DNA of 64,000 nucleotides from Andrena cerasifolii (Eukaryota > Arthropoda > Insecta > Hymenoptera > Andrenidae). Positions 1 through 9,511 of this stretch are shown here, in pieces. The number at the start of each line of letters is the position of its first letter. Position 1 is the first letter of the stretch. The stretch lies in the NCBI RefSeq assembly GCF_050908995.1, contig NC_135123.1, positions 6,014,001-6,078,000 on the forward strand, read 5' to 3'. Under the pieces are notes generated by a model. The model was not told the DNA's origin and did no database searches. It was given only the letters and a program-made list of their open reading frames with translations. The position numbers and the translations under genes are program-made.

Positions 1-6
1 TTGTGT

Positions 7-704
7 GTCCACTTGGGAGCAATTTCGAAAATTTTTACTCTCAGGCAGGCGATAGAAAACTCGCCGAGAGCTTACTATCCGATAGAACTCTCAGAACCGT
101 GTCCACTAGAAATTGGTCTGCGCCTACTCTCTGCAGTTCCTCTCAGTTTCTTTTAAGCTACGAACGAAGTGAGGCCGTGATTATGGATGTGCAAGAACTT
201 AGCGCTTTGACTATTGCTTATAATATTTTAAAAAAGAGAAAGAAGCAACTTAGAAAGAGAAATTGCTGGGTGGATGAAATGAAATAGTTATATATTTTGA
301 GTTGGTTACAATAAATGGCGTACATAAAATGTGTCTCACCACTTGGCTCGACGCAGACAACCTCGGCCGCGCATTTCTCCCGGCTGACCGCCTAACAACA
401 CTTCTCTGGCAACGCCGTGCCTCGCAACACCTTTCTGGCAACACCGTGTCTGCCGCGACGCGAGCCTACTACATAACCCAGAAGACCTACTCTCGCGACA
501 GCACTCGCAGAACACGAACCTGGTTCGTATTTCGGAAGCAACTGTCGGATAGTAATATTATTATGTATCCACTCGAGAGCAAGTAGCAACGCGTACGCTG
601 TCTGAGAGTTGACCGTCCCTCTCCGACAGTCACTCTCGGACGTATGTCCACTTGCGAGATATACTCTCGAGAGCTTCTCGCGCGAGTTTTACTCTCAAGT
701 GGAC
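7..704. mobile_element. Inverted-repeat element, possibly truncated by the window edge
   Basis: Both ends carry the same terminal motif in opposite orientation: gtccacttgggagcaat near base 8 and actctcaagtggac at 691-704. Subterminal words such as ctctc/gagag and atccgatag recur inward on both sides, as in DNA transposons with repeated transposase-binding sites. The middle contains a short direct repeat of about 32 bp (tctggcaacgccgtg / tctggcaacaccgtg, around 406-450). No transposase-like frame is present, so this would be non-autonomous. The left boundary and any target duplication cannot be judged because the element meets the window edge. Confidence 0.4.
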
Positions 705-872
705 TCGTACCTTAAGAACCTAAAAGTAGGATTTCTTGGAGGGGATAGGGTGGAGCGAGCGGGCGATTCCCCTTGCCCCTGTGACATTTCAGCTCGTGGG
801 TAGTCGGTCTTCTTCTCATCTCGCAATAGTAGGTACTTTATCAATCAATGATTGTTTCATTAGGGTGGCCTC
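705..872. other. Short unannotated spacer
   Basis: Unique-looking sequence between the left inverted-repeat element and the 182-bp array. Frames here do not resemble any protein family I know. Confidence 0.4.
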
Positions 873-1660
873 TATTCTCAACCTGCGATTTCTTTTACTC
901 TCACCCCTGTTATGGTTCCATTTCATGAATAACTTCTACAATTATTTCAATTTCTTCGTGAAATTTTGGTTAAAATGTTCATAAATGATAAGCTTCCAGA
1001 ATCAGTAAAAAAAATCGATTTTTTGAAGCTGAAATAGTCCACCACCTTAACCTTATTTTCAACATCCGATTTCTTTTACTCTCACCCCTGTTATGGTTCC
1101 ATTTCATGTATAACTTCTACAATTGTTTCAATTTCTTCGTGAAATTTTGGTTAAAATGTTCATAAATAATAAGCTTTCAGAATCAGTAAAGAAAAATCAA
1201 TTTTTTTATGCTGAAATAGTCCACCACCTTAACCTTATTTTCAACCTGCGATTTCTTTTACTCTCACCCCTGTTATGGTTCCATTTCATAAATAACTTCT
1301 ACAATTATTTAAATTTCTTCGTGAAATTTTGGTTAAAATGTTCATAAATGATAAGCTTTCAGAATCAGTAAAGAAAAATCAATTTTTTTATGCTGAAATA
1401 GTCCACCACCTTAACCTTATTTTCAACCTGCGATTTCTTTTACTCTCACCCCTGTTATGGTTCCATTTCATAAATAACTTCTACAATTATTTAAATTTCT
1501 TCGTGAAATTTTGGTTAAAATGTTCATAAATGATAAGCTTCCAGAATCAGTAAAAAAAATAATCGATTTTTTGAAACTGAAATAGTCCACCACCTTAACC
1601 TTATTTTCAACATCCGATTTCTTTTACTCTCACCCCTGAATACGCTTCCATTTCATAAAA
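873..1660. repeat. Tandem array, unit about 182 bp, just over four copies
   Basis: The landmark tatggttccatttcat recurs at 911, 1092, 1274 and 1456, and a diverged copy (tacgcttccatttcat) lies at 1641, giving spacings of 181, 182, 182 and 185. Each unit also repeats cctgcgatttcttttactc, ttcgtgaaattttgg, a poly-A stretch before tcgattttttg, and ccaccaccttaaccttattttcaac. The second and third units are nearly identical, while the outer units are more diverged. The repeated open frames inside the array are a by-product of the periodicity. The unit is not recognised. It sits upstream of the carbonic anhydrase-related exons, probably in their preceding intron. Confidence 0.9.
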
Positions 1661-1661
1661 A

Positions 1662-1827
1662 AATAGTCCCTGATAAAGATTATTGCAATCGGACAACAGG
1701 AGAGGGTGCCAACCAGGCCTTGAAGGTTAAAATTCATCAATGGTTTGAATTTGAAGAATTTCTCAAAAATGGTAGGTCGGCACCCTTTCCGGTTGCAATA
1801 AACTTTTTCAGGGACTGTTTTCTTATC
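1662..1827. mobile_element. Small MITE with about 30-bp inverted termini
   Basis: The left end reads agtccctgataaagattat and continues tgcaatcgg; the right end, reverse-complemented, reads agtccctgaaaaagtttat and continues tgcaaccgg. The inversion extends inward through gagggtgcc against ggcaccctttcc. The middle of about 70 bp is not inverted. It abuts the 182-bp array directly. There is no coding capacity. The target duplication is unclear, so the family is not assigned. Confidence 0.55.
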
Positions 1828-2412
1828 AAATGGCGCCGTGCTAGGGGGTTGAGAGCAAAGGAATAAAAAAAATCGACACGTATAAATAAGGGCCACCCTA
1901 TTGTTCCGTAGCACGGGGATGCGAAAAATATTTCCAGTGACGTACGAAAAACGCAAATCACCCATAGACGTGTGGTGGCGGTAATGAACGACGCTGCATC
2001 GAGAGCAGTTGTTGCTTCGAGCGCGTCCCCCCCGGTTCTCGAGAAGCACTCGAAAAAGAGTGCTCCATTGCCGCAAACATACCGAGGCGGCTCATGATTC
2101 GTGACGTTTCTCGCCGGCAATTTGCCCCGCGAACCGTGAAACGGGCGAAAGAGGAGCGGGCTCGAGTATCGCGTCGAGACGTGACTCGCGATCGTTTGAC
2201 AGTCCATTCGTGTGGAGTGATACAGAAGAAGGGAGAAGCACCTTTCGAGGTTGGCAGTCTTGTCGGGGAGCCGTTGAATCGCGCTGAACAGCGGGCGCGG
2301 AGGAAATTAAGTGTGCGTGCTTGCCGGAACGAATGAAATTCGCGGCGCGAGGAACGTGTGGCTTGAAGATCCTACGTGTTCTGACGAAGGGAATTTGTTT
2401 TTTTATGCGCAG
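1828..2412. other. No gene seen; intron sequence preceding the carbonic anhydrase-related exon
   Basis: Mixed-composition sequence, GC-rich from about 1980 to 2340. Open frames on both strands (for example 2094-2336) are arginine-rich, typical of chance frames in GC-rich DNA, and resemble nothing known. The stretch ends in a pyrimidine-rich tract and ag acceptor (ttgtttttttatgcgcag) just before 2413, so it should be the end of an intron. Confidence 0.55.
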
Positions 2413-2567
2413 GCGACGAAGCACCTGTACGTCACCTGTCCCTGAAGAGTCTCCTCCCGGAGACGAACGGTTACATGACTTACGAGGGTAGCACGACTCA
2501 TCCTGGTTGTTGGGAAACGGCGGTATGGCTGATCCTCAACAAGCCCATCTACGTTACCGCGCGAGAA
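2413..2567 (+). CDS. Carbonic anhydrase-related protein (CA10/CA11-like), internal exon
   Basis: This 155-bp exon follows a pyrimidine tract ending tatgcgcag and precedes a perfect gtaagt donor. It starts with the last two bases of a split codon and then reads 51 codons, including SLLPETNGYMTYEGSTTHPG and CWETAVWLILNKPIYVTARE. This is the alpha-carbonic-anhydrase core Y-x-G-S-x-T-x-P-x-C-x-E-x-x-x-W in the form typical of CARP VIII/X/XI, which are catalytically silent because zinc-ligand histidines are lost. Those histidines are encoded by earlier exons outside this window, so inactivity is inferred from the family. Animal CA10/CA11-like proteins are secreted or cell-surface proteins of the nervous system, and vertebrate members bind neurexins. 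The next exon is at 3170, in compatible phase. Upstream exons must lie left of base 1. Confidence 0.93.
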
Positions 2568-3169
2568 GTAAGTGCTAACCCGTTCTACCCACCCACCCCT
2601 CGATTTATTATTCAGATCCTTCTGGCTTTTATTACCTTCTTCGCCGCACCCAGCCCCCGGTCAATTTGTCGATGCTCTCGCTTCACCATCCGCGATGAAG
2701 TTGCTTGCTGTTCTTGCATAATCTCCGTACTAGCTGCTAGACCACTGGATATACCAGTAGCATCGACGAGCCACCGGTAGACAGGATTATGCAAAAAGTA
2801 TTGGCGTTCTGTGCATATTTTTATGGAAATTCGGAGGTGTTGATCTTGGAATTCGATTCAATGGCCTGGGGGTGGCTTGTGGCGGAGTTATTAAGTTTAT
2901 TAACGTTGCAAAGTTACGAGCGGGTGTCGGTGGTATTTCTATATTCATAAGGAGCGTACCGGCGATAAATTAAACGAGATAGCTTCTACTAAATTTGTAA
3001 GGTGCACGAGAACATTGTTAGCCTAAGTGTATTATTTTGAAATTCAGTTGCCGGCCGAGCAATTCTCGTATTTACCTCCCCGCCGTTACTTAACTGGCTC
3101 TACTTTATGGTTAAATATTGAACGAGGGGAACGGAGATCGTTGCAACGTAATCCTAATCCCATTTCCAG
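2568..3169 (+). other. Intron between the two carbonic anhydrase-related exons
   Basis: A 602-bp interval bounded by gtaagt at 2568 and catttccag at 3161-3169. It falls between complete codons (phase 0). The interior is AT-rich in its second half and contains no recognisable gene or transposon. Confidence 0.85.
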
Positions 3170-3295
3170 CTTTACGCACTAAGGAAACTAATGCAAGGTC
3201 CGGTCGCCACTCCGAAAGCCCCCTTGGGAAACAATTCGAGGCCGCTGCAGGATCTTCATTACAGGACTATACGGACGAACATCGATTTTCGCAAG
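3170..3295 (+). CDS. Carbonic anhydrase-related protein (CA10/CA11-like), penultimate coding exon
   Basis: A 126-bp exon of exactly 42 codons between acceptor catttccag and donor gtgaat. It continues the previous exon: LYALRKLMQG, then PKAPLGNNSRPLQDLHYRT, then IRTNIDFRK. The L-x-x-L-R-x-L-M-Q-G and P-L-G-N-N-x-R-P-x-Q-x-L-H-x-R-x-x-R-T-N-I-D-F pattern is the C-terminal signature of insect CA10-like proteins, matching the end of the carbonic anhydrase fold, where active enzymes have an N-x-R-x-x-Q segment. Known members end about 20-30 residues later with a cysteine-containing tail. I searched the plus strand by eye for such a terminal exon and did not find one. It may lie beyond 64 kb or be too diverged to see. 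Confidence 0.94.
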
Positions 3296-3399
3296 GTGAA
3301 TTGCCACTCTGCCTTCTTCCCTCCCCATTCCCGTGCAACGCTAATTTTTTCATCCGCTAATGCGATTAACTGCGTGAGCAGCGAGCACGTTCGACCGTA

Positions 3400-3760
3400 T
3401 CACCGCCCAGATAGCTTCGTGCATCCCAAGGACGTCCGTTTCATGTCCAGTTTATATCCGAACGTCCTACGTCCGTTTTTGAACACACCTGGGATGTTCG
3501 CAAGACTTAAACTTCGGATGTTCTAGAAACGTCCGTCGCGAAAGGTCCGCGGATGTTCTCGGGACTTAAATTTCGAATGTTCTAGGAACGTGCGCCTCGT
3601 TAATCTTGTAAGTCTCGTGATTGCTTTGCACAACTACATTTCGAATGTCCCGAGAATATATTCGTCTGGTAAGTCTTGTGAATGTTTAGAAGAACTAAGT
3701 TTCAAGTGTTCTAAGAACAACCATCTTGTAGGCTTTACAGATGATTAAGGTTAGGTTGCA
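3400..3760. repeat. Degenerate 'acgtcc / ggatgttct' repeat block
   Basis: The stretch contains many variants of the words acgtcc, ggatgttct, gatgttctaggaac and agacttaaatttcg, spaced irregularly by about 60-90 bp. The same vocabulary recurs at 5085-5600, and the outer ends are loosely inverted: atcccaaggacgtccgt near 3422 against acggacgttcttcggacgtcc near 5573. One reading is that both blocks are ends of a single old element later split by the insertions between them. No coding remnant is visible. Confidence 0.45.
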
Positions 3761-3781
3761 AAACAGTCTTAAGGTGGTAGG

Positions 3782-4043
3782 TTCTCACTACGGCTCGCGT
3801 CGCCTCGGTGTTCCTGTACCTGAAGTTATCTTGCCTCGGTTCATATGTTTGGTCAGTTGCTCAGAGAACCTCTTTCTGTGCAATCGTCAGTAGGCTCACA
3901 GTACGCCTCGCCTCTCTTCCTCAAAGTATTCTTCAGGAATCGCTGAGGCGAGGCGAGGCGCAGGGTGAGTCAAATTGTCAAACTGCATAAGAAAAGCATA
4001 GGAAGAATAAAATGAGCCAAGGCGAGGCGAGGCGTAGTGAGAG
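3782..4043. mobile_element. MITE with 'tctcactacg..cctcgcctcg' inverted termini
   Basis: The left terminus reads tctcactacggctcgcgtcg. The right terminus, reverse-complemented, reads tctcactacgcctcgcctcg. An inner copy of gaggcgaggcgaggcg lies at about 3943-3960 and another at 4020-4035, so the right arm carries a subterminal direct repeat. The roughly 260-bp interior has no coding potential. It lies immediately left of the split foldback element. Confidence 0.55.
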
Positions 4044-4061
4044 CTTGCCTTTGCGACTAAC

Positions 4062-4972
4062 AAGGGGAGGACACCATGTGGTAGACACCGATTTTGATGA
4101 GCCTTGGCACTGTGGGTGACGGGAAAGTGAATGACTCCTGTAGTTCAGTCGTGATGGCTTTTATTGCTCGACGTTGAACAGGCACGGTGTCGTCCGTACT
4201 GTTCTCTGGTTTGGTCCTGACTGTTGCTGTGTGGGCTCTCGGCGCGGATCTTTTGGGGACCGTCGTCTCTCGCGTCGCACAGGATGTTTATCCCATAACT
4301 TATCGACGACGGTCCTCGTCGCTTTCCGAGAACCCCCAAGATGCTATTGAAACGCTACGCATCGACGCCGAAATTCGAAACGTCGCCGATAACGTTACTG
4401 TCGCCGACGACCAAACTAACAGCCTGGTCGAATTGAGGCGGCGTGCTCGTTGCACGGGCCGCCACAGCACGATGGATCTATGTCGAAAATAAGTAAATAG
4501 GTGTCCGAGCGTTTCAGCCAATAGGCCTTAATAATATTTATAATAGAGATATTTACATGTAAATTATTAAAAATTTAGGGTTTTAGTGGGCAAAAATCCC
4601 ACACTACCCTGGCACCCGCAGGAGATTCCCTTCTGGAGGCGTCGGGGTGACTTTTGAAGATGTCTGCACGTTAAAAAAAAACATTATAAATTTTTTTTAT
4701 AAATTTTTTTATAACTTGGGAAAATCTTCAAAAGGCACCCCGACTCCTTCAGAGGGGAATCCCCCTGGGGTGCCAGAGTAGTGTGGGGTTTTTACCCATT
4801 AAAATCCCACGGCCACTATGAAATTTTTAATAATTTCCATGTAAATATTTGTATTATCAAAGCCCATTTGCGGAAACGTTCGCACACCTATTTACTTATT
4901 TTCGACATAGATCCATCGTGCCAAGGCTCATCAAAATCGGTGTCTACCGCATGGTGTCCTCCCCTTGTAAAA
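4062..4972. mobile_element. Foldback (palindromic) element, left arm split by an LTR-like insertion
   Basis: With 4111-4466 removed, the left arm (ggaggacaccatgtggtaga .. cgatggatctatgtcgaaaa .. cctggcaccc .. gtcggggtgac) is the reverse complement of the right arm (gtcaacc-type core at 4735, ggggtgccagag .. ttcgacatagatccatcgtg .. tctaccgcatggtgtcctcc). Each arm is about 240-255 bp, and the centre is an AT-rich spacer near 4680-4715. Arm identity is moderately high with scattered substitutions, so the copy is not very recent. There is no coding capacity. Terminal bases and any target duplication are blurred on both sides. Confidence 0.8.
4111..4466. mobile_element. Solo-LTR-like insertion, 356 bp, with GCAC target duplication
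   Basis: It interrupts the left arm of the foldback element exactly between ccttggcac and gatggatcta, which are continuous in the intact right arm (atccatcgtgccaagg). The insertion starts TGTGG and ends CCACA and is flanked by GCAC at 4107-4110 and 4467-4470. TG..CA ends, a 4-bp duplication and a length of 356 bp fit a solo LTR of a Gypsy- or Bel/Pao-type retrotransposon left by recombination between two LTRs. The open frame starting at 4187 inside it shows no retroviral domain and is probably chance. A DNA transposon with 5-bp termini is the alternative. Confidence 0.75.
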
Positions 4973-5084
4973 CTCGTCTTTGCGCTATTTTTTTTCTTTT
5001 CATCATTTCCCTTTCCTTCTTATTCCTGTTTTTGCATTGTGGAATAAAGACGCTTAATTAAAACGCTGGAATGTTCCCGGGTAG

Positions 5085-5606
5085 CACAGTACGTCCTAAA
5101 GACGCCTGTCTTAAGACGAATGTGAAATTATAACGAATGAGTCTAGAGGTCGAAAGCTGATATTTTGCAGAATATTTCACGCCAATGCGCATTTTTTTAA
5201 AACAATTAATTTAACTTGTATACTCAGAAATTAAAAGTTTCTACAAGGAAGTGTCTTGGGTAGTTGCGAAAAGTGGTTGCTTCGTAATCTAGAAGTCTCG
5301 GGTTCGATTCCCGTCACCGGCAAATTTATTTTTCTTAATGTCCTAACCCAGACCTGATGTAAGCGTCCTCGAGACGCCTTTAGGACGTATTTAACTTTAC
5401 TTTCGGATATTCGCGAAAAGTGTTCCGAGGATGTTGACACAGCATGTCCTCAGAACGTCTCCCACTTTGTAAATAGGAGCTTCCTACGACATTTAAAGAG
5501 CTTAACGAGAGCGTACAGTGGACATGTGTGGACCTTCTCAGGACATTCTCCTAACTTGCAGTACGTCCGCAACGGACGTTCTTCGGACGTCCATAAGATG
5601 TCTGTG
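5085..5606. repeat. Second degenerate 'acgtcc' block with an embedded tRNA-like segment
   Basis: Words such as acgtcctaaagacgcc, gacgcctttaggacg, cctcagaacgtc and acggacgttcttcggacgtcc recur, echoing 3400-3760. The stretch reads like the body of a non-autonomous element with a tRNA-derived segment at about 5255-5322. No coding remnant is seen. Confidence 0.4.
5252..5322 (+). repeat. tRNA-derived segment (SINE head or tRNA pseudogene)
   Basis: A good RNA polymerase III B box, GGTTCGATTCC, lies at 5301-5311 within a TpsiC-arm-like hairpin cggg-ttcgatt-cccg, followed by a cacc-ggc-a acceptor-like 3' end. An imperfect A-box-like word (tgggtagttg) lies about 40 bases upstream. The 5' acceptor strand that should pair with caccggc is missing and the anticodon stem pairs poorly, so this is not a functional tRNA. 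It is more likely a SINE head or pseudogene. Confidence 0.5.
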
Positions 5607-7758
5607 TGCTATTTGGGTGGCGAGAAATTTGGTGTAGAAAAGACCTTGCAGACAACATTTACTCACAGCGCGTATCAATGTAACCTTACCGTACGTAGAA
5701 AAGCAACTATCGCACAGAAACGTATAGAAAAATAAGCGCGATCACTGAAACGAAAGGATATCCCCCCGCAAATAGGCAGAATTTCAGCAGCGCGTGCAGA
5801 GGATTAATCAGACATGCATGTATCTTTCTGTCGACAGCGGCCAGACTCCAAGTGTCCGTCGATGGCGCAGGACATGCACTATAGAGGTAACCCAGGACAT
5901 TACCCAGGCTCTAGGAGCCCCCGAACTTCTTACCACCTCGCGAAGGGATCGCCTCGATGAGAATCTGAAAAGATGACTTTTTCTTTCCAGCCAACACGTG
6001 GCAGGACGATGGCTCCCTCTCGCACAACATGGACTCGTACAACATAGTCTGAATCGATGCCAAGCCTCGCGGCCACGGCTAGCAGACGTTTCCCGGCTGG
6101 GGCGGAACAGTGCGATTATCTGCCATGGGAAAGGAAAAACGAGTCGAGTAGGCTTAAAACAAAAAAACAAAAAAAACGGTTCGCGGTTCGGGGTGCTCGG
6201 TTCGTCCAGTGGCACTTTAGGGACGAGCGACGGCCCGAGGTTCACACTTTCGAGGCACGATCGGCTTCCTCGCCGGTTGGCTGATTTCGGGACAGGGATG
6301 AAAACGGACATTACCGCTCGGTTCGTTCGCAGTCGTGACGGGAGTGCGTTTGCTCGGACACGGCGATTAGAACGGAGGAGCGATCGACACAGCTTCGCGT
6401 GCTTCGATAGGATAACGATTTCTGTTGGTCCGACGGACGAGGGAACTCAGGAGCAGGGAGAAAGACGGGCACGGGTTCCGACGCCGATTTCCAACGCTCC
6501 CCGGACCTCGCGGGGATGATAGGTGTATCCCCGTGCGACGGGGATTTGTATTTGCCACGCGAATACGTTTAGGAAACCGTTCCCGTCGTTCTTTCGGCGT
6601 CGCGGGAAGGACGAATGGATGTAACCGTGGCAAAATGTACCGTTCAACGAGCAGCGTTCCCCGAGACATTCTCAGGCGTCCGGGAGGTAATTAATTGTTG
6701 TAACCCTTTGCTCCCCGTAATCGTTCCTCCGTCGCGTTTCGGTGGTAATACTCGATTCGACTCGGATAAGAAATTCCAGGGGCACTGTGCAAGATGCTTC
6801 GAGAAACACCTCGGTCCGTTCCTCATCTGAGGATCTAACAGAAATCGCGTACCTGTCACCGTAGGCATAATGGAATAAGAACAACGCTCGTTCCGCTTCT
6901 ATAAAGTTCATGCGAAGTAAACGAAGATCGTGTTCCTCGGAGCGCCGCGTGGGCGCGAGTCGTCGAATCACTTGACAGATTTTTGTCAATTATTCTGTAG
7001 CCGGTATACGTAAACGGGGAGGGCGGACGGAGGCATGCGAAGGTGGCGAATATGGGCGAAAGAGGGTCGCGATACAGGGACACCGGGATTTCACCTATGA
7101 TTCCCTAGGCGCGACGAGCGATTCCTGCGGAAAGCAGCTCGATTGTTTAGGGGGTCAGAGCGGAGAAACGGGGAAGTGCTGGACGGGGCAAGGGGGATAG
7201 AATAAAGAGTCGTGCGCTAGACCAACCGATCGCGAAAAATATTGGGTTGTCCGTAGCTTAGCCGATGGACGAATGATCCAGCGCTTTTGTATATAAACAG
7301 AGACACACACAGAGACACAGACACAGACACGAGAAATAAAAAAAAGAAAATGGAAAAATCCCGTAAAATGGGAACTACTACCGAATAGGATTAAGCAGAT
7401 TCAGAGGACATTTAGGGAGGCATGTGCAGAGTGTGTATAGAGACTAACGTTGTATCATACGAAAGTGAACGTTTAACGATTGTGGTTAATGAATAACGAT
7501 AATAATAAACGCAACGTTATATTGTACGATAATAGTCTCCGCGTAATTATTCTGTCTTCTTGCTTTTCTTTTGCTGTTTCAGGGGGAACGTTTCTTCAAA
7601 TATTCATTTCGTCGAACGAACCGTGCGACAGTCGTTTAAATGGAAGATTGGTGATTATTGATATTAACTGAGATTATTTTCGATTTCTAATTGCAACTGA
7701 GCTTGGATCAAGCATTTCTCTTTCAAGTTTAGTGACGATCTCACCTCTAGTGGAGCTC
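5607..7758. other. No gene recognised; GC-rich in part
   Basis: The interval 5990-6700 is GC-rich and open in several frames on both strands (up to 173 codons), but the translations are arginine/serine-rich and match nothing known. A short purine/CA-rich simple repeat (acacacagagacacagacacagacac) lies at about 7297-7331. From 7400 the DNA becomes AT-rich and featureless. Confidence 0.55.
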
Positions 7759-7760
7759 TA

Positions 7761-7974
7761 CAGGGTGTCCCACTAAGGAATGGACAGCGCGATATCTCTT
7801 AAAGTATTGTCGATAAAAATATAAAAAAATAGGGAATTGCATGGTTCGAGGGGGCCCATTTATTAGCGCTAATAAATGGGCCCCCTCGAACCATGCAATT
7901 CCCTATTTTTTTATATTTTTATCGACAATACTTTAAGAGATATCGCGCTGTCCATTCCTTAGTGGGACACCCTG
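7761..7974. mobile_element. Perfect 214-bp palindromic MITE, TA-flanked
   Basis: The sequence begins cagggtgtcccactaaggaa and ends with its exact reverse complement. The two 107-bp arms meet at agc|gct (7867/7868) with no loop, and I found no mismatch when comparing them base by base. TA lies on each side (7759-7760 and 7975-7976), the target duplication of Tc1/mariner-type elements, and CAGGGTGTCCC is a common insect mariner-class terminus. There is no coding capacity. The lack of mismatches points to a recent insertion or to arm-to-arm conversion. Confidence 0.93.
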
Positions 7975-8081
7975 TATATTCTCACCGTACGAAGACCTCC
8001 AGCACCCTCTGAGCTTTTCAAATTCTTCGGTAAAAATCTTTCTTCTCAAGGATCCGTTTCATTTCTGCATTTATTCGACGA

Positions 8082-8369
8082 TTAACCCTTAACTGGTATC
8101 CTGGGGTCGCTCGTGACCCCAAGCACCCAAAGTACGATGTACAATTTTCAGTTGCCTAAGTTGGTAAACTGAATTTCTAATTAATTTTATAATGATACTT
8201 TAACTTTCCACGCTTCTATTATTTTATACATTACCTAAGATGAAAATATTCACAGTGATTGCTCCAGTGTCGACTTTACAAATTTCTGTGTCCTTTTTTA
8301 TTTGGGGTCTGCCACGACCCCAGTATACCAGTCACGTTTGCCAAAAGCAGTATACCAGTTAAGGGTTAA
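8082..8369. mobile_element. Short TTAA-flanked inverted-repeat element
   Basis: It starts TTAACCCTTAACTGGTAT and ends with ataccagttaagggTTAA, a clear inverted terminus of about 18 bp. A ggggtcgctcgtgacccc hairpin follows on the left, and the matching ggggtctgccacgacccc lies on the right. The right side repeats the word agtataccag (about 8321 and 8350), so it has a duplicated subterminal site. TTAA ends and GGGGTC hairpins suggest a piggyBac-type non-autonomous element. No frame. Confidence 0.7.
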
Positions 8370-9509
8370 GACTCGAAGACTTCCATGCGTACACGCACAT
8401 AGATCATATTTGCCTCCGGGATGCGGCGACCGATTCGTTCGGGTCGTTGGACGTTTAAATAATTATTCGAAGAAACGGACGACCCCCGGAGTGGTTTCTC
8501 TACCGAGGACGAAGCCCGTGGGACCAGCGACCGGCCAGGCGTGATCGAAAAATCCCGGTACATTGACAAATTGTCCGGACGAAATTGGGTCGCGCGACGG
8601 GCAAAGTTCGCGCTTCGTCCTGAGACCGCGCGCGCCTCGTCCTTCATTAATTATCCCTCCTGGTCGCAGGGACGAACTTTCGACGATACCCGCCCGGGGA
8701 CCACGGTAAGTGAATTTCATTTTCCACATTTGCGTCGCGGAAATTTTCGCGCCGACAGGCGGCGCGAAAGTTTCCGCGCCCGCCCGAAGTTGGGGCCGCT
8801 TCGATACGCGCGGCCTCGGCCCTTCAATTACCCTTAAAACGCTGCGCCGCAATCCCGCGGCAGGTGTAAAACGCGGAATTGCGTAATAGCGTGTGCTTTG
8901 TGCTCTGCGCGCCTACGAGGCATTTACGGCTGCAACCGACGAACAATTTAAACCATCCAGCAACTACTTACAGCTTATCCGTTATTGGAAATGCAAGGCA
9001 GCGGGTTGATAATGCTCCGCGTGCTCGAAAATAGTCGACGCGTGTCTAAACGCGACAATTACCAGGGAGCGGAATCATCGGCTAATTGACAGGCGATAGA
9101 TAAAACGTCGCTGTTCGATCGGCAGTGTCCAACGGCCCCGGGCATGTTAATGCAGCCTGTGTCAGACGTTGCCCGCGTCCCGATAAGTCCGTCTAGTTTG
9201 CCTGACGTTAACTATTCTCCGTGGATTCGTCCCAGAACACGTCGCAAATTGAATATTTGGTTGTTTCGTTTGTCACAACTGTCGAGCGAACTCGGGCGAG
9301 GCTGACGCAGCCGGCGACGACGCTCCTGCCACTTGCGGGACCACTGTCGCGTCACGGACGCTTATACCCGCGTCTCTAATGTCGATCGACTTCCTGTTTC
9401 ACTTGCGGTGACACTGTTCCATTATGATTTCCTAATTTGGGACGGTTTTTCCTTGGGTATGTGTTCCACAATGAGACTGGACTGCGGAGAGTCAAGTCGA
9501 CGGAGGGCG
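8370..9509. other. No gene recognised
   Basis: GC-rich from 8400 to 8860, with long chance frames on both strands, then intermediate composition to 9500. The frames at 8463-8852 and 8541-8837 overlap on opposite strands and show no family resemblance. There is no convincing repeat or RNA. Confidence 0.5.
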
Positions 9510-9511
9510 TA

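Noticed and set aside
736..1529. Three repeated frames sharing FNLRFLLLSPLLWFHF-type sequence as a membrane-protein repeat
   Set aside because: The frames come from the 182-bp tandem array; identity is at DNA level and the frames break at unit differences.
4187..4492. 101-codon frame with a hydrophobic N-terminus inside the LTR-like insertion
   Set aside because: It starts within the insertion, crosses its edge into the foldback arm, and has no known domain.
5252..5322. Functional tRNA gene
   Set aside because: The B box and T-arm are good but the acceptor and anticodon stems do not pair.
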